Assembly (NCBI GenBank): GCA_025936115.1
Contig: JAICTZ010000019.1
Coordinates: forward strand, 62,001 to 126,000
Direction of reading: 5' to 3'
Length of the DNA stretch: 64,000 bases
Origin: Polyangiaceae bacterium
GTDB lineage: Bacteria; Myxococcota_A; Polyangia; Polyangiales; Polyangiaceae
Notes under the pieces: model-generated
What the model saw: only the letters and a program-made list of their open reading frames with translations
What the model was told of the DNA's origin: nothing
Databases searched by the model: none
Shown here: piece after piece, positions 28,731 to 42,404 of the stretch
How positions within the stretch are numbered: position 1 is the stretch's first letter
Layout of the letters: every line of letters starts with the position of its first letter
Program-made: the position numbers and the translations under genes

Positions 28731-29932
28731 CCGACGCGACGGTCGGAAGCGTGCGGCAGGCGGAGCCCGCGCCGAGCGTCGCATGGTTGCGAGAACAGCT
28801 GACGCCGACGAGCGTGATTCCAATCGCGCTCGTGAGCTCGCTCCTGATCGGCGCCGGCGACTTCGTGACCGGCGTCGACGTGGCGTTCACGTTGCTCTAC
28901 GTTTTTCCGATCGCGCTCGGCACTTGGTACCGCGATCGGCGGTTCGGCTGGATGCTGGCCGTTCTATGCGCGACGCTGTCGGCCGCAGCCGAGATCGGCT
29001 GGCGGCTCGAGCATCGCGGGCACATCCGCTTTTTTTGGCTGTTCTGGAATCACGGCGGGTCGCTCGGCATCTTCGTGCTGTGCGTCGAGGTGCTGCACCG
29101 CCTGCGCGCTTACGTCGAAAACGAGCGGCTCGGCCGACGCCGCGTGATCGAGCAGCTCCGTCACGCCGAGCGACTCAACGTGGTCGGCAAGCTCGCGGCG
29201 GGCGTCGCGCACGAGCTCGGCACGCCGCTCAACGTGATCTCGACGGCCGCGGAGCTCCTCGAGGCTGACGCGGCTGCCTCACCCATGACTCACGCCTCGT
29301 GCCGCATGATCGTGGAACAGTCGGGACGCATGGCAGCCATCATTCGCCAGTTGCTCGACTTCGGGCGGCGCGGAGGCTCCGATCGCAGCCCGACCGATCT
29401 CGTGTCGCTCGTCGAAAACACGATCGAGTTGATGCGGCCGCTCGCGCGGAAACGCCGCGTCGAGCTCTCCGTCGCGGTGCCGAAGCAAAGCCTCGCGGCG
29501 GCCGTCAATCGCCTCGAAATCGGGCAAGTTTTGAGCAATTTGGTGCTGAATGCGATTCAAGCCATGCCGAACGGCGGGCGCTCGGTCGTGCGGCTCGAAG
29601 CCGAGCGCGAGCGCGGCATCGACGTGGCGGTGCTGTCGGTGAGCGACGAAGGCACCGGCATCCGGCCGGAAGACGTACCCCGCGTTTTCGATCCGTTCTT
29701 CACGACCAAAGACGTAGGTGACGGGACGGGTCTCGGCTTGTCTGTCACGTACGGCATCGTCTCCGATCACGGCGGCCGCGTGAACGTCGAGACCGAATGG
29801 GGCCACGGTAGCTGCTTCACGGTGGTCTTGCCGCTACACGAAGCGCGCCCGCGCCCGGGGCGGCGCCGACGCGTGCCTGAAGCTTCACAAGACGAGCGCG
29901 ATTTTGCCGACGGTGCCGCCCGAGTGAAGTAG
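28727..29932 (+). CDS. membrane sensor histidine kinase
   Basis: 401 residues from the TTG overlapping the regulator stop; GTG 28751 is an alternative. Residues about 30-125 are hydrophobic segments (IPIALVSSLLIGAGDFVTGV, FTLLYVFPIALGTWY, MLAVLCATLSAAAEIGW, GIFVLCVEVL) resembling a four-helix MASE-like sensor without a large outside loop. The dimerisation helix has the phospho-acceptor H162 in GVAHELGTPLNV. The ATPase domain shows NLVLNAIQAM (N box), DEGTGIRPE (G1), FDPFFTTK and GTGLGLSV (G2). It should phosphorylate the preceding single-domain regulator. The signal sensed is unknown. The gene overlaps the convergent reductase gene by 48 bases. Confidence 0.92.
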   Translation: MTDATVGSVRQAEPAPSVAWLREQLTPTSVIPIALVSSLLIGAGDFVTGVDVAFTLLYVFPIALGTWYRDRRFGWMLAVLCATLSAAAEIGWRLEHRGHIRFFWLFWNHGGSLGIFVLCVEVLHRLRAYVENERLGRRRVIEQLRHAERLNVVGKLAAGVAHELGTPLNVISTAAELLEADAAASPMTHASCRMIVEQSGRMAAIIRQLLDFGRRGGSDRSPTDLVSLVENTIELMRPLARKRRVELSVAVPKQSLAAAVNRLEIGQVLSNLVLNAIQAMPNGGRSVVRLEAERERGIDVAVLSVSDEGTGIRPEDVPRVFDPFFTTKDVGDGTGLGLSVTYGIVSDHGGRVNVETEWGHGSCFTVVLPLHEARPRPGRRRRVPEASQDERDFADGAARVK

Positions 29933-30916
29933 GCGATGCGCCTCGCCGACGTTGTCGAAAGGCAGCTCGGTGACTGGCGGTAGCCGGAGCTCGCCCCGTT
30001 CGAGCGCGCCGAAGAGGTCGTCCATCGCCTCCCCGAAGAGCGGGAGCTCGTCGAACAGGTACGAGAGATTAAAGGCCAAAACGCCGCGGTTTTTATCGAC
30101 CATCTCATAAGGATTGAAACGCGGCACACGCAAGAGTCCCGCGAGAGCGCGGAACACGTTGAGCCGATCACTGCCGCGCCGGAGCAGGCTGTGAAAGCCG
30201 TAGACCACGACGCGCCCCGTGGGGCGGAGGTGCGCATAGCTTTGCTTGAGCGTCTCCGCGCCGTTCGCGTCGAGCACGACGTGGCAACCGTCGGGCGCCG
30301 CCCGCTCGACCGCCGGCCAAAGCGCTTCCCGACTCTTGTCGATCACGACGTCCGCGCCGAGCTCCAGGACGGGCTGCACTTTGTGGGCGCTCCCGACGAC
30401 TCCGATCACCCGACAGCCCGCGCGCTTGGCGAGTACGACGAGCGCACCACCGACGCCGCCCGCCGCCGAATGCACGAGCACGACGCGACCGGGCCGCAAG
30501 CGCGAGAGCTCGTGGAGCGCGTACCAGGCGGTCAGGAACGCGACGGGGAACGCCGCCCCTTGGGCGAAACCGAGCGCGGCGGGCAGCGGCCGGAGCTGCG
30601 GCTCCGGGAGGCAGATTCGGCTGGCATACCCGCCGAAGCGCGTGACACCGATCACGCGATCGCCGGGTCGATAGCGCGCGACGTTCGCGCCCACCGCTTG
30701 CACCGTCCCCGAAACCTCGAAGCCGGGAACGATGGGCCAGCCGACGTATTGTTTCGCCGAGCGATAAAGGCCCATACGCACGACAAGATCTGCAAAATTT
30801 ACTCCGCAGGCGCGCACCTCCACACACACTTCGTCACTCGAAGGGGTTGGATCGGGCGCTTCTTCGACCAGGAGCGAACCGGTTCCACCGGCGCGGCGAA
30901 CCATCACGTGTCTCAT
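29885..30916 (-). CDS. zinc-less MDR-family quinone reductase-like oxidoreductase (VAT-1/Qor type)
   Basis: 343 residues from ATG 30916. The N-terminal catalytic domain has the MDR pattern ACGVNFADLVVRMGLY and VPGFEVSGTVQAVGANV, without the catalytic-zinc cysteines of alcohol dehydrogenases. The Rossmann motif is VLVHSAAGGVGGALVVLAKR, the AAGGVG form typical of NADPH:quinone reductases and the VAT-1 branch. It probably reduces quinones or enals using NADPH. Orientation is convergent with the histidine kinase gene and overlaps it by 48 bases; it stands alone with the unknown gene at 31046 reading away from it. Confidence 0.92.
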   Translation of the reverse strand: MRHVMVRRAGGTGSLLVEEAPDPTPSSDEVCVEVRACGVNFADLVVRMGLYRSAKQYVGWPIVPGFEVSGTVQAVGANVARYRPGDRVIGVTRFGGYASRICLPEPQLRPLPAALGFAQGAAFPVAFLTAWYALHELSRLRPGRVVLVHSAAGGVGGALVVLAKRAGCRVIGVVGSAHKVQPVLELGADVVIDKSREALWPAVERAAPDGCHVVLDANGAETLKQSYAHLRPTGRVVVYGFHSLLRRGSDRLNVFRALAGLLRVPRFNPYEMVDKNRGVLAFNLSYLFDELPLFGEAMDDLFGALERGELRLPPVTELPFDNVGEAHRLLHSGGTVGKIALVL

Positions 30917-31045
30917 GGGTGTTCGTCGTTTTACTACCACTCCGGAAGCTAGCCGCTCCAAACGGCCTGTGGGAGTATTGGGCCGTAGCGCCTTCGCCGC
31001 GTGCAGGAGTGCATGCTGGCTGAGGCGCGGGCGGGCGGGCTGATC

Positions 31046-32041
31046 ATGGCGAAGAATCCGGGTGGCAGAAATATCGTGAGCGCGGTGCGGGAGACACTCG
31101 ACAGCGTCGTCACGCCGAGTGTCCGCGACACGATCCTCGCCCGTGCGCTCGCCGCCGCCAGCCGGACGGAGCTGCCGACGGAACCGCACGAGCTCGACGA
31201 TTTCCTCCACGGCGCGCTTCAAGACACGCTCGTCAAAGCGCTCGGACCCGAGCTCGGCCTCTCGGTGTCCTCCGAGCTCGAACGCATCACGGCCTCGGCG
31301 CGCAAGACGTCGCCGTCGCAGGAGGCCGTGCGCGAAGAACACGACACCGTGCGTCCCGGCGCGCGTCCCCGCGCCCTCTCGAACCCGAACCTACGTAAGC
31401 CGCGCTCGACCCTGCCGTCGCCGGAAATGAAGGGCGAGAGCGAAATGAATGGCAGCGAACCGCGCCGTTCGGAGAAGACGCGGCGCGCCATTGCGCCGAC
31501 GGTACCCGCGGGCCGCCGGGTTCAAGCGGCCGCACCGTCGCCCTCACGCGTCGCGCGCGAGCAGAGCATTCATGCCAAGGGCGCGCCGCTGCCGATGTCG
31601 ACCGACTACCCGCGCGGCGTCGCCAAGGCGCTCGGTGTGATCGGCACCGCTTCCGTCGATCCCGGGTCCGGGGGACGACCGCTCGTCTTGCTCGCGAGCA
31701 GCGACCCCGAGCTCGTACGGCTCTTCACGGCCTGGCTCGATCTGCGCGCGCAAGTGGAAGAGACCTCGGGCGCAAAGCAACTCGTCATGCGACTCGCCGA
31801 GCTCGGCGGCAAGCGCGCCGTGGTCGTGCTCGATGGGAAGCATCCGGGCGTACGGCCCCTCACGCTCGCCGCGCTCGCCGATGAGCTGCCCGCGGACACG
31901 ACCGTGATCCTCTGGGGCGTGCAGCCGCACCTGCACGCCCGCATGTGCACCATCTCGGCCCTCGCCGAAAAGTGGACGGTCTACGGCGGCGACGCGACGA
32001 GCAACGAAGTCGTCGCCGAATGCGCGAAGATCTTCGGCTAA
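31046..32041 (+). CDS. hypothetical protein, possible receiver-like C-terminal domain
   Basis: 331 residues from ATG 31046 (an ATG at 31001 is possible). I do not recognise the family. Residues 1-85 are helical (IVSAVRETLDSVVTPSVRD, ELDDFLHGALQDTLVKALG). Residues about 90-195 are basic, Pro/Ser-rich and probably disordered. The C-terminal 120 residues alternate strands and helices like a CheY fold: PLVLLASSDPELVRLFTAWL, RAVVVLDGKHPGVRP (with D at the place of the phospho-acceptor strand end) and TTVILWGVQP. The usual acidic pair and lysine are not in place, so if it is a receiver it is a pseudo-receiver. Coding is supported by codon bias over the whole length. A signalling or polarity adaptor role is conceivable but not shown. 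Confidence 0.75.
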   Translation: MAKNPGGRNIVSAVRETLDSVVTPSVRDTILARALAAASRTELPTEPHELDDFLHGALQDTLVKALGPELGLSVSSELERITASARKTSPSQEAVREEHDTVRPGARPRALSNPNLRKPRSTLPSPEMKGESEMNGSEPRRSEKTRRAIAPTVPAGRRVQAAAPSPSRVAREQSIHAKGAPLPMSTDYPRGVAKALGVIGTASVDPGSGGRPLVLLASSDPELVRLFTAWLDLRAQVEETSGAKQLVMRLAELGGKRAVVVLDGKHPGVRPLTLAALADELPADTTVILWGVQPHLHARMCTISALAEKWTVYGGDATSNEVVAECAKIFG

Positions 32042-32068
32042 ACGCGGCTAACGCCGCCGCACGGCCCG

Positions 32069-34879
<2,811 letters not shown>

Positions 34880-34945
34880 TGCGGGGACGAAGAGCTAGCA
34901 TTTGCTGACCGGTCGCGGCGCCGGCGAACAACTGAGCTCGAAGGC

Positions 34946-36733
34946 ATGGCGAAAAAGCGCTGGTATTTTGCGCAATGGGTCGGCTGGATTTCGTGCGCGC
35001 TGGTCGTGGCCGCGTGCAATGACCACGCGGGCGACGACGGGTCGCAGTCGGACGCCGGCACTGCGGGCGGTCTCGGGGCACCCCGGGCCGGTGCGAGCGC
35101 GGGGGCGGGACGTGCTGCTGGCGGCAGCGGAACGAACGGCAGCGGAACGAACGGCGGCGGGACGAACGGCGGCGGGACGAACGGCGGCGTGGCTTCCTCG
35201 AACGGTGGAGCGCCGGCGGGTGGCGCGGACACCTCCGCGGGCGGTCGCGCGAGCGCAGGTGGCGGGCGCGGGAACGCAGCCGGGACCGGCGGACGCGAGC
35301 TCGGCGGGGGCGGCATGACGAGCGGCGGCACGACCAGTGCTGGCCGCGGCGGCCACCCGAACGGCGGCGCGCAGAGCGGTGGCGCGCCGAACGGCGGCAG
35401 CGGCGGCACGAGCGGCTCGAACGGCGGCAGCGCGGGTGCACCGATGGCCGGCTTACCTGACGGCGTGACCGCGATGTTCCCGACGCCCGGCGCCACGAAC
35501 GTCTGCAAAGATCCCTCCCTCCGCATCACGTTCCCCAAGGCGCCCGCGTTCGGCAAGAGCGGCAGCATTCAAGTGCTCGACGCGTCCGGCAAAGTCGCGG
35601 CGAGCGTCGACCTCGGCGCGCAGAACGTCACGGACACGATCGGCGGCCAGAGCTTCACGCTCGGCCGCCGCGCCTACATCGACGGCAACACCGCCGTCAT
35701 TTACCTGCCGTCCAAAGGTCTCGCCTACGGCCAAACGTACTCCGTGACGGTCCCCGCAGGCGCGATCGTACCGTCGGGCGGCGGCTCGTTTTCGCTGAGC
35801 GGCTCCAGCTGGCGCTTCAGCACGGCGGCCGCCGCGCCGTCGAACCTCACGAGCGTCAGCGTGGCGCTCGACGGCAGCGGCGCGTTTTGCTCGCTTCAGG
35901 GCGCGCTCGACGCGCTGCCGAGCGGAGGCAGCACGTCGAGCACCGTCACGCTCGCTCCGGGCCACTACTACGAAGTCGTCTACTTCAAGAACAAGAGCAA
36001 CCTCACCATCCACGGCCAGAGCCGCAGCGAGACCGTCATCCTCGGCACGAACAACAACAACCTGAACCCGAGTACCAAGACGCGCGCGCTGGTGGGCGCC
36101 GACGGCGCTCAGAACCTCGTCGTGGAAAACCTCACGATTGAAAATCTGACGCCGCAGGACGGTTCACAAGCCGAAGCGCTGCGGCTCGAAAGCTGCACTC
36201 ACTGCAGCGTGCGCGACGCCGACATCCAGAGCCTGCAGGACACGCTGCTCTGGAGCGGCACGCTTTACGCCAAAAATTGCTATATCGCCGGCAACGTCGA
36301 CTTCATTTGGGGCACGGGCGCAGCCTACTTCGATCACTGCGAGATCAAGACGGTGGGCAGGAACGGCTACGTCGTGCAGGCGCGCAACGGCACGAGCGGC
36401 TACGGCTACGTCTTCGTCGATTCGAAGCTCACGGCAGACGCGGGCATCACGGGCAGCGTGCTCGCGCGCATCGACGTGAGCGTCTATCCGGCGAGCCACG
36501 TCGCCTACGTCAATTGCGCGATTGGGTCGCACATCTCGCGCGCCGGCTGGCTCGTCACGGGCGGCTCACCCACGTCGGCGTTGCGCTTCTGGGAATATCA
36601 GAGCACCGATCTCGACGGTAATCCGCTCGACGTGAGCGGGCGGCTCGCGGGCTCGACGCAAATCAGCGCGTCACAAGCCGCGACGATGCGCGATCCGAGC
36701 GCCGTGCTCGGCGGCTGGCAACCGCCGAACTGA
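34946..36733 (+). CDS. pectin methylesterase lipoprotein with Gly-rich linker and Ig-like domain
   Basis: 595 residues from ATG 34946; the open frame upstream is a shadow of the radical SAM gene. The signal ends in VVAAC (Cys24). A linker of about 130 residues rich in Gly/Thr/Asn/Ser follows. A Big_5/SbsA-like Ig domain comes next (about 170-285, MFPTPGATNVCKDPSLRITF). The last 310 residues are a right-handed beta-helix pectinesterase: LQDTLLWSG and GNVDFIWGTGAAYFDHCEI (about 449-467) hold the two catalytic aspartates. It removes methyl esters from homogalacturonan, exposing it to lyases. It is displayed on the surface by its lipid anchor. The convergent neighbour's stop is two bases away. 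With GH8 and GH3 it fits a plant-debris lifestyle. Confidence 0.93.
   Translation: MAKKRWYFAQWVGWISCALVVAACNDHAGDDGSQSDAGTAGGLGAPRAGASAGAGRAAGGSGTNGSGTNGGGTNGGGTNGGVASSNGGAPAGGADTSAGGRASAGGGRGNAAGTGGRELGGGGMTSGGTTSAGRGGHPNGGAQSGGAPNGGSGGTSGSNGGSAGAPMAGLPDGVTAMFPTPGATNVCKDPSLRITFPKAPAFGKSGSIQVLDASGKVAASVDLGAQNVTDTIGGQSFTLGRRAYIDGNTAVIYLPSKGLAYGQTYSVTVPAGAIVPSGGGSFSLSGSSWRFSTAAAAPSNLTSVSVALDGSGAFCSLQGALDALPSGGSTSSTVTLAPGHYYEVVYFKNKSNLTIHGQSRSETVILGTNNNNLNPSTKTRALVGADGAQNLVVENLTIENLTPQDGSQAEALRLESCTHCSVRDADIQSLQDTLLWSGTLYAKNCYIAGNVDFIWGTGAAYFDHCEIKTVGRNGYVVQARNGTSGYGYVFVDSKLTADAGITGSVLARIDVSVYPASHVAYVNCAIGSHISRAGWLVTGGSPTSALRFWEYQSTDLDGNPLDVSGRLAGSTQISASQAATMRDPSAVLGGWQPPN
35123..35182 (+). repeat. 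15-bp coding tandem repeat in the pectinesterase linker
   Basis: Four in-frame units, two of GGCAGCGGAACGAAC and two of GGCGGCGGGACGAAC, encode G-S-G-T-N and G-G-G-T-N steps. Unit number probably varies between strains, changing linker length. Confidence 0.85.
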
Positions 36734-36735
36734 GC

Positions 36736-38139
36736 TCAGATGCCAGCGGCGCCCGCGGCGACACCGCCCGCCGACGAGCCGCTCTGACCGGCCAGGCCGC
36801 CCAAACCACCGAGGCCGCCCGCTTGCGTTTCGCCGGAAAACCCGCCGAAGCCGCTCGCCGCGCCGAAGCCGCTCGCGCCGCTGAGCCCGCCGAAGCCCGC
36901 GTTGCCGGCACCACCGAAGCTCACGCCGCCGCTGCTCGTCGCGCCAGCCACCGGCGCACCACCGAACCCCGCGAGCCCGCCGAAGCCCGCCGCACCGCCC
37001 ATGCCGCCGGCGCCGCCGGTGCCGAACGTGTACCCGCAATCGACGGCGCTCGGGTTCGCGTCGATGAACCCGACGTTGTCGAGCGTCACGTCGACGTCGT
37101 AGGAGCCGACGTTGGCATCGTACGGGAACAGCCACTCGATGCCGATGAGCTCGCCCGGACTCGTGTAGGCGTTCCAAGTAACGGGAGCGCCGCCGACGAC
37201 GCTCGTCCAATAGATTGACTGCGGTTGGCTCGAAAGCGTGACGTTGCGGTACGGCAGCACACAGTCCGTCCAGGGGTCGGAGGGATTGGACGACGTGCAC
37301 GCGCCCTTGCCGTTTTCGGGCGCGGATTGCCACGGGTAGTCCGAGTTCGGCATCGGCAAGAACTGCACCTGGTCCATGAAGTCGGTGATGCCCGTCAGCG
37401 TGAAGAAGACGCCGATTGCGTTCCGCAGATCGGAGCAAGTCGTAAACCAGATCACGAAACCATTGCCGTACCCGTCGACGCTGCCGGTGACGTGAATCTG
37501 CGAGGTGTCGGCAACGCGGTACATGCCGCTGCCGAACACGCTGACACCACCAGTGAACGCGCCGCTGCCCCAGCTGATATCGTTCGTGAGCGCGAAGTTG
37601 GTGTAGCGATCGCAGGTCGGCAGTGTGCCTGGACACGCGAACGGCCCCATCGCAGCGGCGCCGGCAGCACCAGCGGCCCCGGCCGCGCCAGCGGCGCCAG
37701 CACCGCCACCCCGCGCTGCGTTGCCTCTGCCGCCGGGCGACCTACCGCCGAAAGCCGGATTGCCGCGGCCCGACACACCGCCGTTCGATCCGCCCGTCGA
37801 GACGGTGCCGCCCGTCGACATGCTACCGCCCGTCGAGACGGTGCCGCCCGTTGCGAAGCTGCCACCCGTTCCGCCGGTGGTGCTCGTTCCGCCGGCACTC
37901 ACCGCGCCGCTGCCCGTGCCGCCCTTGCCGCCGCTGCCCGTGCTGCTGCCCGCCTTGCCGCCCGTACCGCCGATGAGATGGCCACTGCCGCCCTGCGTGC
38001 CGTAGGCGTCGTCGCGATACCAAACGTCCGTGCGCCCGCAGGCTCCGTCGAGTGCCGACATGACGGCGAGAAATCCGAGCACCCCGTAGCGACTCGCCCC
38101 AGGTGACTTTATGCGCGACCGGCTTCTTTTCCTCTCCAC
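36736..38139 (-). CDS. Gly-rich exported lipoprotein with internal beta domain and glycine-rich C-terminal tail
   Basis: 467 residues when started at GTG 38139; earlier ATGs in the open frame would overlap the divergent gene's start. The N-terminal hydrophobic stretch YGVLGFLAVMSALDGAC points to lipidation of the cysteine at residue 34, though Asp at -3 is unusual. A Gly/Ser/Thr linker with GGTVSTGGS repeats runs to about 170. Residues about 175-370 are a beta-rich domain (YTNFALTNDISWGSGAFTGG ... NAIGVFFTLTG ... YDVDVTLDNVGF) of the galactose-binding/CBM-like kind found in myxobacterial lipoproteins. The last 95 residues are Gly/Phe/Ala-rich (GFGGLAGFGGA type), unlike the other lipoproteins in this window. 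Function is unknown; carbohydrate binding is a guess. Confidence 0.75.
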   Translation of the reverse strand: MERKRSRSRIKSPGASRYGVLGFLAVMSALDGACGRTDVWYRDDAYGTQGGSGHLIGGTGGKAGSSTGSGGKGGTGSGAVSAGGTSTTGGTGGSFATGGTVSTGGSMSTGGTVSTGGSNGGVSGRGNPAFGGRSPGGRGNAARGGGAGAAGAAGAAGAAGAAAMGPFACPGTLPTCDRYTNFALTNDISWGSGAFTGGVSVFGSGMYRVADTSQIHVTGSVDGYGNGFVIWFTTCSDLRNAIGVFFTLTGITDFMDQVQFLPMPNSDYPWQSAPENGKGACTSSNPSDPWTDCVLPYRNVTLSSQPQSIYWTSVVGGAPVTWNAYTSPGELIGIEWLFPYDANVGSYDVDVTLDNVGFIDANPSAVDCGYTFGTGGAGGMGGAAGFGGLAGFGGAPVAGATSSGGVSFGGAGNAGFGGLSGASGFGAASGFGGFSGETQAGGLGGLGGLAGQSGSSAGGVAAGAAGI

Positions 38140-38178
38140 GGGCGCTAGCTTACACCAGTCCTCGACTGAGAGAGCCTC

Positions 38179-38197
38179 GGAAGAACAGATCGCGATC
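38179..38197. repeat. partial match to the dispersed element core
   Basis: GGAAGAACAGATCGCGATC matches the reverse complement of the leading part of copy B (25025-25043) with one difference (G for A). The second half of hairpin 1 and hairpin 2 are absent. It lies in the divergent promoter region between the Gly-rich lipoprotein and the thioredoxin-domain gene. Confidence 0.45.
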
Positions 38198-38226
38198 CGT
38201 TCCTCCATGACCGCCGAGTCAAGACC

Positions 38227-40269
<2,043 letters not shown>

Positions 40270-40293
40270 CCTCGCGCCCCCCAGCGCCGCGCG

Positions 40294-40689
40294 TCATTCG
40301 TGCACGAGCGGCTCGGACCCGATCGTGGCGAGAGCCTGCCGCACGTGTTGAAACTCGTGGATTAGGCGCGCGAGCGTCTCGTCCGAGGCGCCCCAATCGT
40401 CTTGCTCGGCGAGCTCCTCGAGCCGCTGGGCGACGACGCGCAGGCGCAGCACGCCGAGGCTCGCTGCCGAACCTTGGAGCTGATGGGCGAGACTGGTCGT
40501 GCGCTTGGCTTCGCGCGCCTTCACGGCGTCGGACAGCCGCTCGAGCCGCAAGGCCACGTCGGACAGAAACAGGGCGACGATCTCTATCAAAAATTCGCGC
40601 GAGACGTTGCGCTCGATGTCGTGCAGGCGATCCCGGTTGAGCGTCGGAACGCTCGGAGGGCCGCTGTCCCCACCCCTTGTCTCGGTCAT
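40294..40689 (-). CDS. histidine phosphotransfer (Hpt) protein
   Basis: 131 residues from ATG 40689, which overlaps the stop of the NtrC gene by four bases (ATGA). A single four-helix Hpt domain fills the protein; the phospho-histidine is H69 in LAHQLQGSAASLG, matching the AHxLKGSS motif. Hpt proteins carry phosphate between receiver domains. Co-translation with an NtrC-type regulator suggests that it phosphorylates that receiver or drains phosphate from it. No hybrid kinase is nearby, so the donor must be encoded elsewhere. Confidence 0.9.
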   Translation of the reverse strand: MTETRGGDSGPPSVPTLNRDRLHDIERNVSREFLIEIVALFLSDVALRLERLSDAVKAREAKRTTSLAHQLQGSAASLGVLRLRVVAQRLEELAEQDDWGASDETLARLIHEFQHVRQALATIGSEPLVHE

Positions 40690-42158
40690 GCCACGATTCT
40701 CCCCACGGTATCCGGCGCCAGATCGAGCTCGGCGAGGCGGCGGTACAGCGTGGCGCGCCCGATGCCGAGCAGCTTGGCGGCGCGTCCGACGCTGCCGCGC
40801 GTGAGCCTGAGCGCTTTGCGGATGGCGCGTTGCTCGAGCTCGCGCAGCGGCACGACTTCGTCGTCGTCGCCCAGCAGATCTTCGCTCGCTTCGCGCGGCG
40901 TCGCGTCCGGCGCCGGGGCGGCCGTCGCGCGCAAATCGGGGGGTAGATCGGCGAGGCCGATCTCGTCGCCGCGGCACGCGAGCACGCAGCGATGAATGAC
41001 GTTCTCGAGCTCGCGCACGTTGCCGGGCCAGCTGTGACGCGCGAGCGCGTCGAGCGCTTCGGCCGACAGCCCGCGCACGCCATGCGGCGAGCGGGTCCGG
41101 AGCTTCTCGAGGAAATGCACGACGAGCATCGGAATGTCTTCGCAGCGCTCGCGCAGCGGCGGCAGTCGAATCGGGTACACGACGAGCCGGAAATACAAAT
41201 CCTCGCGGAAGCGGCCAGCGTCGACTTCGCTCCTGAGGTCGCGGTGCGTCGCACAGACGATCCGCACGTCGACCGGGATCTCTTGGCTACCGCCCACGCG
41301 TCGCACGGTGCGCTCCTGCAGCGTGCGCAGCAGCACGGCTTGTGTCGCCGGGCTCATCTCGCCGACTTCGTCGAGCAGGAGCGTGCCGCCGCGCGCGCGC
41401 TCGAAGCAGCCGAGCCGGTTCTGCGTCGCGCCCGTGAAGGCGCCCCGTTCGTGGCCGAAGAGCTCGGACTCCTGCAGCGAGGCCGGGATCGCCGCACAGT
41501 TGATGGCGACGAAGGGTCCCGAGCGCCGCGGGCCGCCGCGGTGAAGCGCGCGCGCGACGAGCTCTTTGCCCGTGCCGCTTTCGCCGAGCAGGCACACGGC
41601 GACGTCGCTCTCGATCACGCGCTCGACCTGGCGCGACAGCTCGACCATGGCGGAGCTCGAGCCGACGATGCCCGAGAGCGGGTTCGTGCCGAGCTCGCTC
41701 TGCAGGTTCTTGACGCGGTCGACCAAGCGCCGGCGCTCGCAGGCGCGCCGCACCGAGTGCAGCAGCCGATCGCGATCCACCGGTTTGGTGAGGTAGTCGT
41801 AGGCGCCCGCGCGCATCGCGGCGACCGCCGTCTCGACCTCGCGCTCTGCCGTCACGACGATGGTCGGAAGCTCCGGATCGCGCTCGTGCAGGTAACGAAT
41901 CACGTCGAGACCGCTCTGCTCGCCCAGACCGAGATCGATGCAGGCGGCGGTCGGCGCGGGGCCCGTGTCCTCACGCACGGCGCGCTCGGAGTCGTACTCC
42001 TTCACCTTGTAGCCGGCAGCTTCGAGCCAGGTGCGCGTCAGCAAGCGCGTGGTCACGTCGTCTTCGACGAGCGCGACGACGTCCCCGACCGTCGGAGCGA
42101 TCCCGAGGCTCGGGTCTTGGGTTGGCGATTGCAGCGTCACGTCCAGGGTGAACGGCAC
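40686..42158 (-). CDS. NtrC-family sigma-54 response regulator
   Basis: 490 residues with the classical three domains. Receiver: acidic VEDD (31-34), phospho-acceptor D75 in ACIDLGLGEQSG, TAERE and K near YDYLTKPVDR. AAA+ domain: Walker A GESGTGKE, the sigma-54 loop GAFTGA in FGHERGAFTGATQNRLG, Walker B GGTLLLDEVGEM. C-terminal Fis-type helix-turn-helix: LTRGSVGRAAKLLGIGRATL. It should activate sigma-54 promoters after phosphorylation. Myxobacteria have many such enhancer-binding proteins in development and social behaviour. The Hpt gene follows with a four-base overlap; a SpoIIE-like phosphatase gene is divergent 246 bases away. Confidence 0.95.
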   Translation of the reverse strand: MPFTLDVTLQSPTQDPSLGIAPTVGDVVALVEDDVTTRLLTRTWLEAAGYKVKEYDSERAVREDTGPAPTAACIDLGLGEQSGLDVIRYLHERDPELPTIVVTAEREVETAVAAMRAGAYDYLTKPVDRDRLLHSVRRACERRRLVDRVKNLQSELGTNPLSGIVGSSSAMVELSRQVERVIESDVAVCLLGESGTGKELVARALHRGGPRRSGPFVAINCAAIPASLQESELFGHERGAFTGATQNRLGCFERARGGTLLLDEVGEMSPATQAVLLRTLQERTVRRVGGSQEIPVDVRIVCATHRDLRSEVDAGRFREDLYFRLVVYPIRLPPLRERCEDIPMLVVHFLEKLRTRSPHGVRGLSAEALDALARHSWPGNVRELENVIHRCVLACRGDEIGLADLPPDLRATAAPAPDATPREASEDLLGDDDEVVPLRELEQRAIRKALRLTRGSVGRAAKLLGIGRATLYRRLAELDLAPDTVGRIVA

Positions 42159-42404
42159 GAAGCAAGCCAGGGATTAGGGGCAGCGCGACAACACGTTGAC
42201 GCAGAAAATCAGCCTAATCCACAGTCACCTACATCGACGCCGCGTTTCGCGCTTCTCGAAGCGGGACGAGCGCGGGTCTCGATCTGAAACCGAAACATCC
42301 GTGCGCTGCGGGTAAGCGCAAGTGCGCACGACCAGCTTCCGCGCGCTTGCGCGCGGTGCTCGTGCAAACACGAGATGGAACATCTCTTGCGGAAGGGGTC
42401 CAGC

